Assembly (NCBI GenBank): GCA_000965745.1
Contig: CP009479.1
Span: forward strand, 1,436,457 to 1,500,456
Source: an uncultured archaeon
GTDB taxonomy: Archaea; Thermoplasmatota; Thermoplasmata; Thermoplasmatales; Thermoplasmataceae
DNA: 64,000 nucleotides
Direction of reading: 5' to 3'
How positions within the stretch are numbered: position 1 is the stretch's first letter; every line of letters begins with the position of its first letter. The notes under the pieces are model-generated. The model had not been told where the DNA came from. It ran no database searches and was given only the letters and a program-made list of their open reading frames with translations. A program made the translations under genes and the position numbers. Shown here piece after piece: positions 63,542 through 64,000 of the stretch.

Positions 63542-63772
63542 GCCTTCGGTTCGTTCCCAGCGGTTGCCCAGCCGGTGCTATACAGTAATCAACTCCCGGT
63601 TCCAAACTTTCTCCGGGTGGGACGGCTCAACGTCCGACACCAGCGCCCGGCAGGTCGCTTTGACGGCTCTAGGAGACATGACGGGCACGTCGTTGCCCTC
63701 AATCCAGCGGAGGTCTGCTTGTAACAGAAGACGACTTCAAGGCGCCCATGGATTGAGTTCTTGGTACATGAG
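63542..63772. other. Short GC-rich tail of the acquired block
   Basis: No intact gene. The minus strand holds a protein-like open stretch (about 63575-63725, containing RWIEGNDVPVMSPRAVKATC) that lacks a start and may be a fragment. The composition remains GC-rich to about 63720, then turns AT-rich. Confidence 0.25.
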
Positions 63773-64000
63773 ATGTCAATTAAAAAGTTCGTTTGTCCAC
63801 GCTTTCATGATGATGATAGCGTGAAAGTATCCTATCCGAGTACCGAATGTAGGAAGGGAGATGAATGCTTCCTTACGAGGATGCTAACCTCAAGATCATC
63901 ATCGCACACCCTTGGCCAGATATGGGATCATATCTGGTTTAAAAGAATATACAAGATCATACAGGCAGTCCCAGCGAAGTTCAAGGACCTCATCCTGGCG
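63773..64000 (+). CDS. Partial ORF running off the window end
   Basis: An ATG frame open for 76 codons to the window end, starting MSIKKFVCPRFHDDDSV and including HTLGQIWDHIWFKRIYKIIQ near the end. No family recognised; three Cys in 32 residues. It may be a real gene truncated by the window edge or a chance frame. Confidence 0.3.
   Translation, partial: MSIKKFVCPRFHDDDSVKVSYPSTECRKGDECFLTRMLTSRSSSHTLGQIWDHIWFKRIYKIIQAVPAKFKDLILA

Noticed and set aside
62902-63588. 228-codon frame overlapping the ABC permease in +1
   Set aside because: High GC lengthens chance frames; its Arg/Gly/Cys-rich reading has no family features, while the permease frame shows TM segments and couples to the ATPase.
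1-64000. CRISPR array, rRNA genes or replication origin
   Set aside because: No regularly spaced direct repeats, rRNA-like conserved stretches, Cdc6/Orc gene or ORB-like repeats were seen on reading.

Overview
The window looks like chromosomal DNA of a Thermoplasmatales-type euryarchaeon, an acidophile without a conventional wall. The evidence is a thermopsin-family (A5) protease, long surface proteins built from the ESGLPSGTPW-type repeat, a tetraether synthase (Tes) radical SAM enzyme, archaeal-type LeuRS, PheS and CysRS, a pyruvoyl arginine decarboxylase, archease, a nicotinate phosphoribosyltransferase and a Ta0938-like zinc protein that both resemble Thermoplasma proteins, GGTGA-type ribosome-binding sites and many short-leader genes about 25 bases after a TATA box. 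Arginine is mostly AGG/AGA and GC is in the mid 40s, except near 61850-63720. The species cannot be named from this sequence.

Layout. 1-3127: a heme-oxygenase-fold protein overlapping a Ta0938-like zinc protein, a saccharopine-dehydrogenase-like enzyme and an eIF2B-fold protein. 3174-7846: a membrane protein, a type IV pilin with a palindromic upstream site, a DUF255 protein, a histidine phosphatase and a free-methionine sulfoxide reductase. 7963-12332: cysS, a nicotinamidase-NAPRTase NAD salvage pair, DUF488 and an AlkD-like repair protein. 12360-17033: a radical SAM enzyme (candidate GDGT ring synthase) and the pntAA-pntAB-pntB transhydrogenase operon. 17206-19485: a sulfur-relay operon dsrE2-tusA-SQR-like-DUF1641. 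19553-29459: tRNA-Gly, tes, archease, arginine decarboxylase, leuS, an aldolase/dehydrogenase fusion, a geranylgeranyl-reductase-family enzyme and truA. 29515-35617: two MFS transporters, DNA ligase, an SSB, a BtuF-like protein and a winged-helix protein. 35817-40249: tRNA-Arg with an odd C33, a small membrane protein, gamma-glutamyltransferase, a gene-poor stretch with a 44-residue Cys-rich peptide, an HNH protein and a PAC2 proteasome-chaperone homologue.

40505-53181 is a surface region: a 1183-residue propeller/Ig-like protein, a membrane protein, two related small secreted proteins, pheS, an orphan DNA methyltransferase, a decayed fragment and a 1142-residue thermopsin with the same Ig-like repeats. 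53226-61782 holds a medium-chain dehydrogenase, a diphthine-ammonia-ligase-like protein, tRNA-Pro, DUF4382, DUF427 and DUF996 proteins, a nitroreductase and several small membrane proteins. 61852-63541 is a GC-rich ABC ATPase/permease pair that looks acquired.

Themes: (i) membrane lipid tailoring (Tes, candidate Grs, geranylgeranyl reductase family); (ii) NAD(P) metabolism (nicotinamide salvage plus transhydrogenase); (iii) sulfane-sulfur trafficking; (iv) a cell-surface region. Three small genes (44, 58 and 30 residues) were read by hand because they fall below usual ORF cut-offs. All functions are assigned by motif recognition, without database searches.
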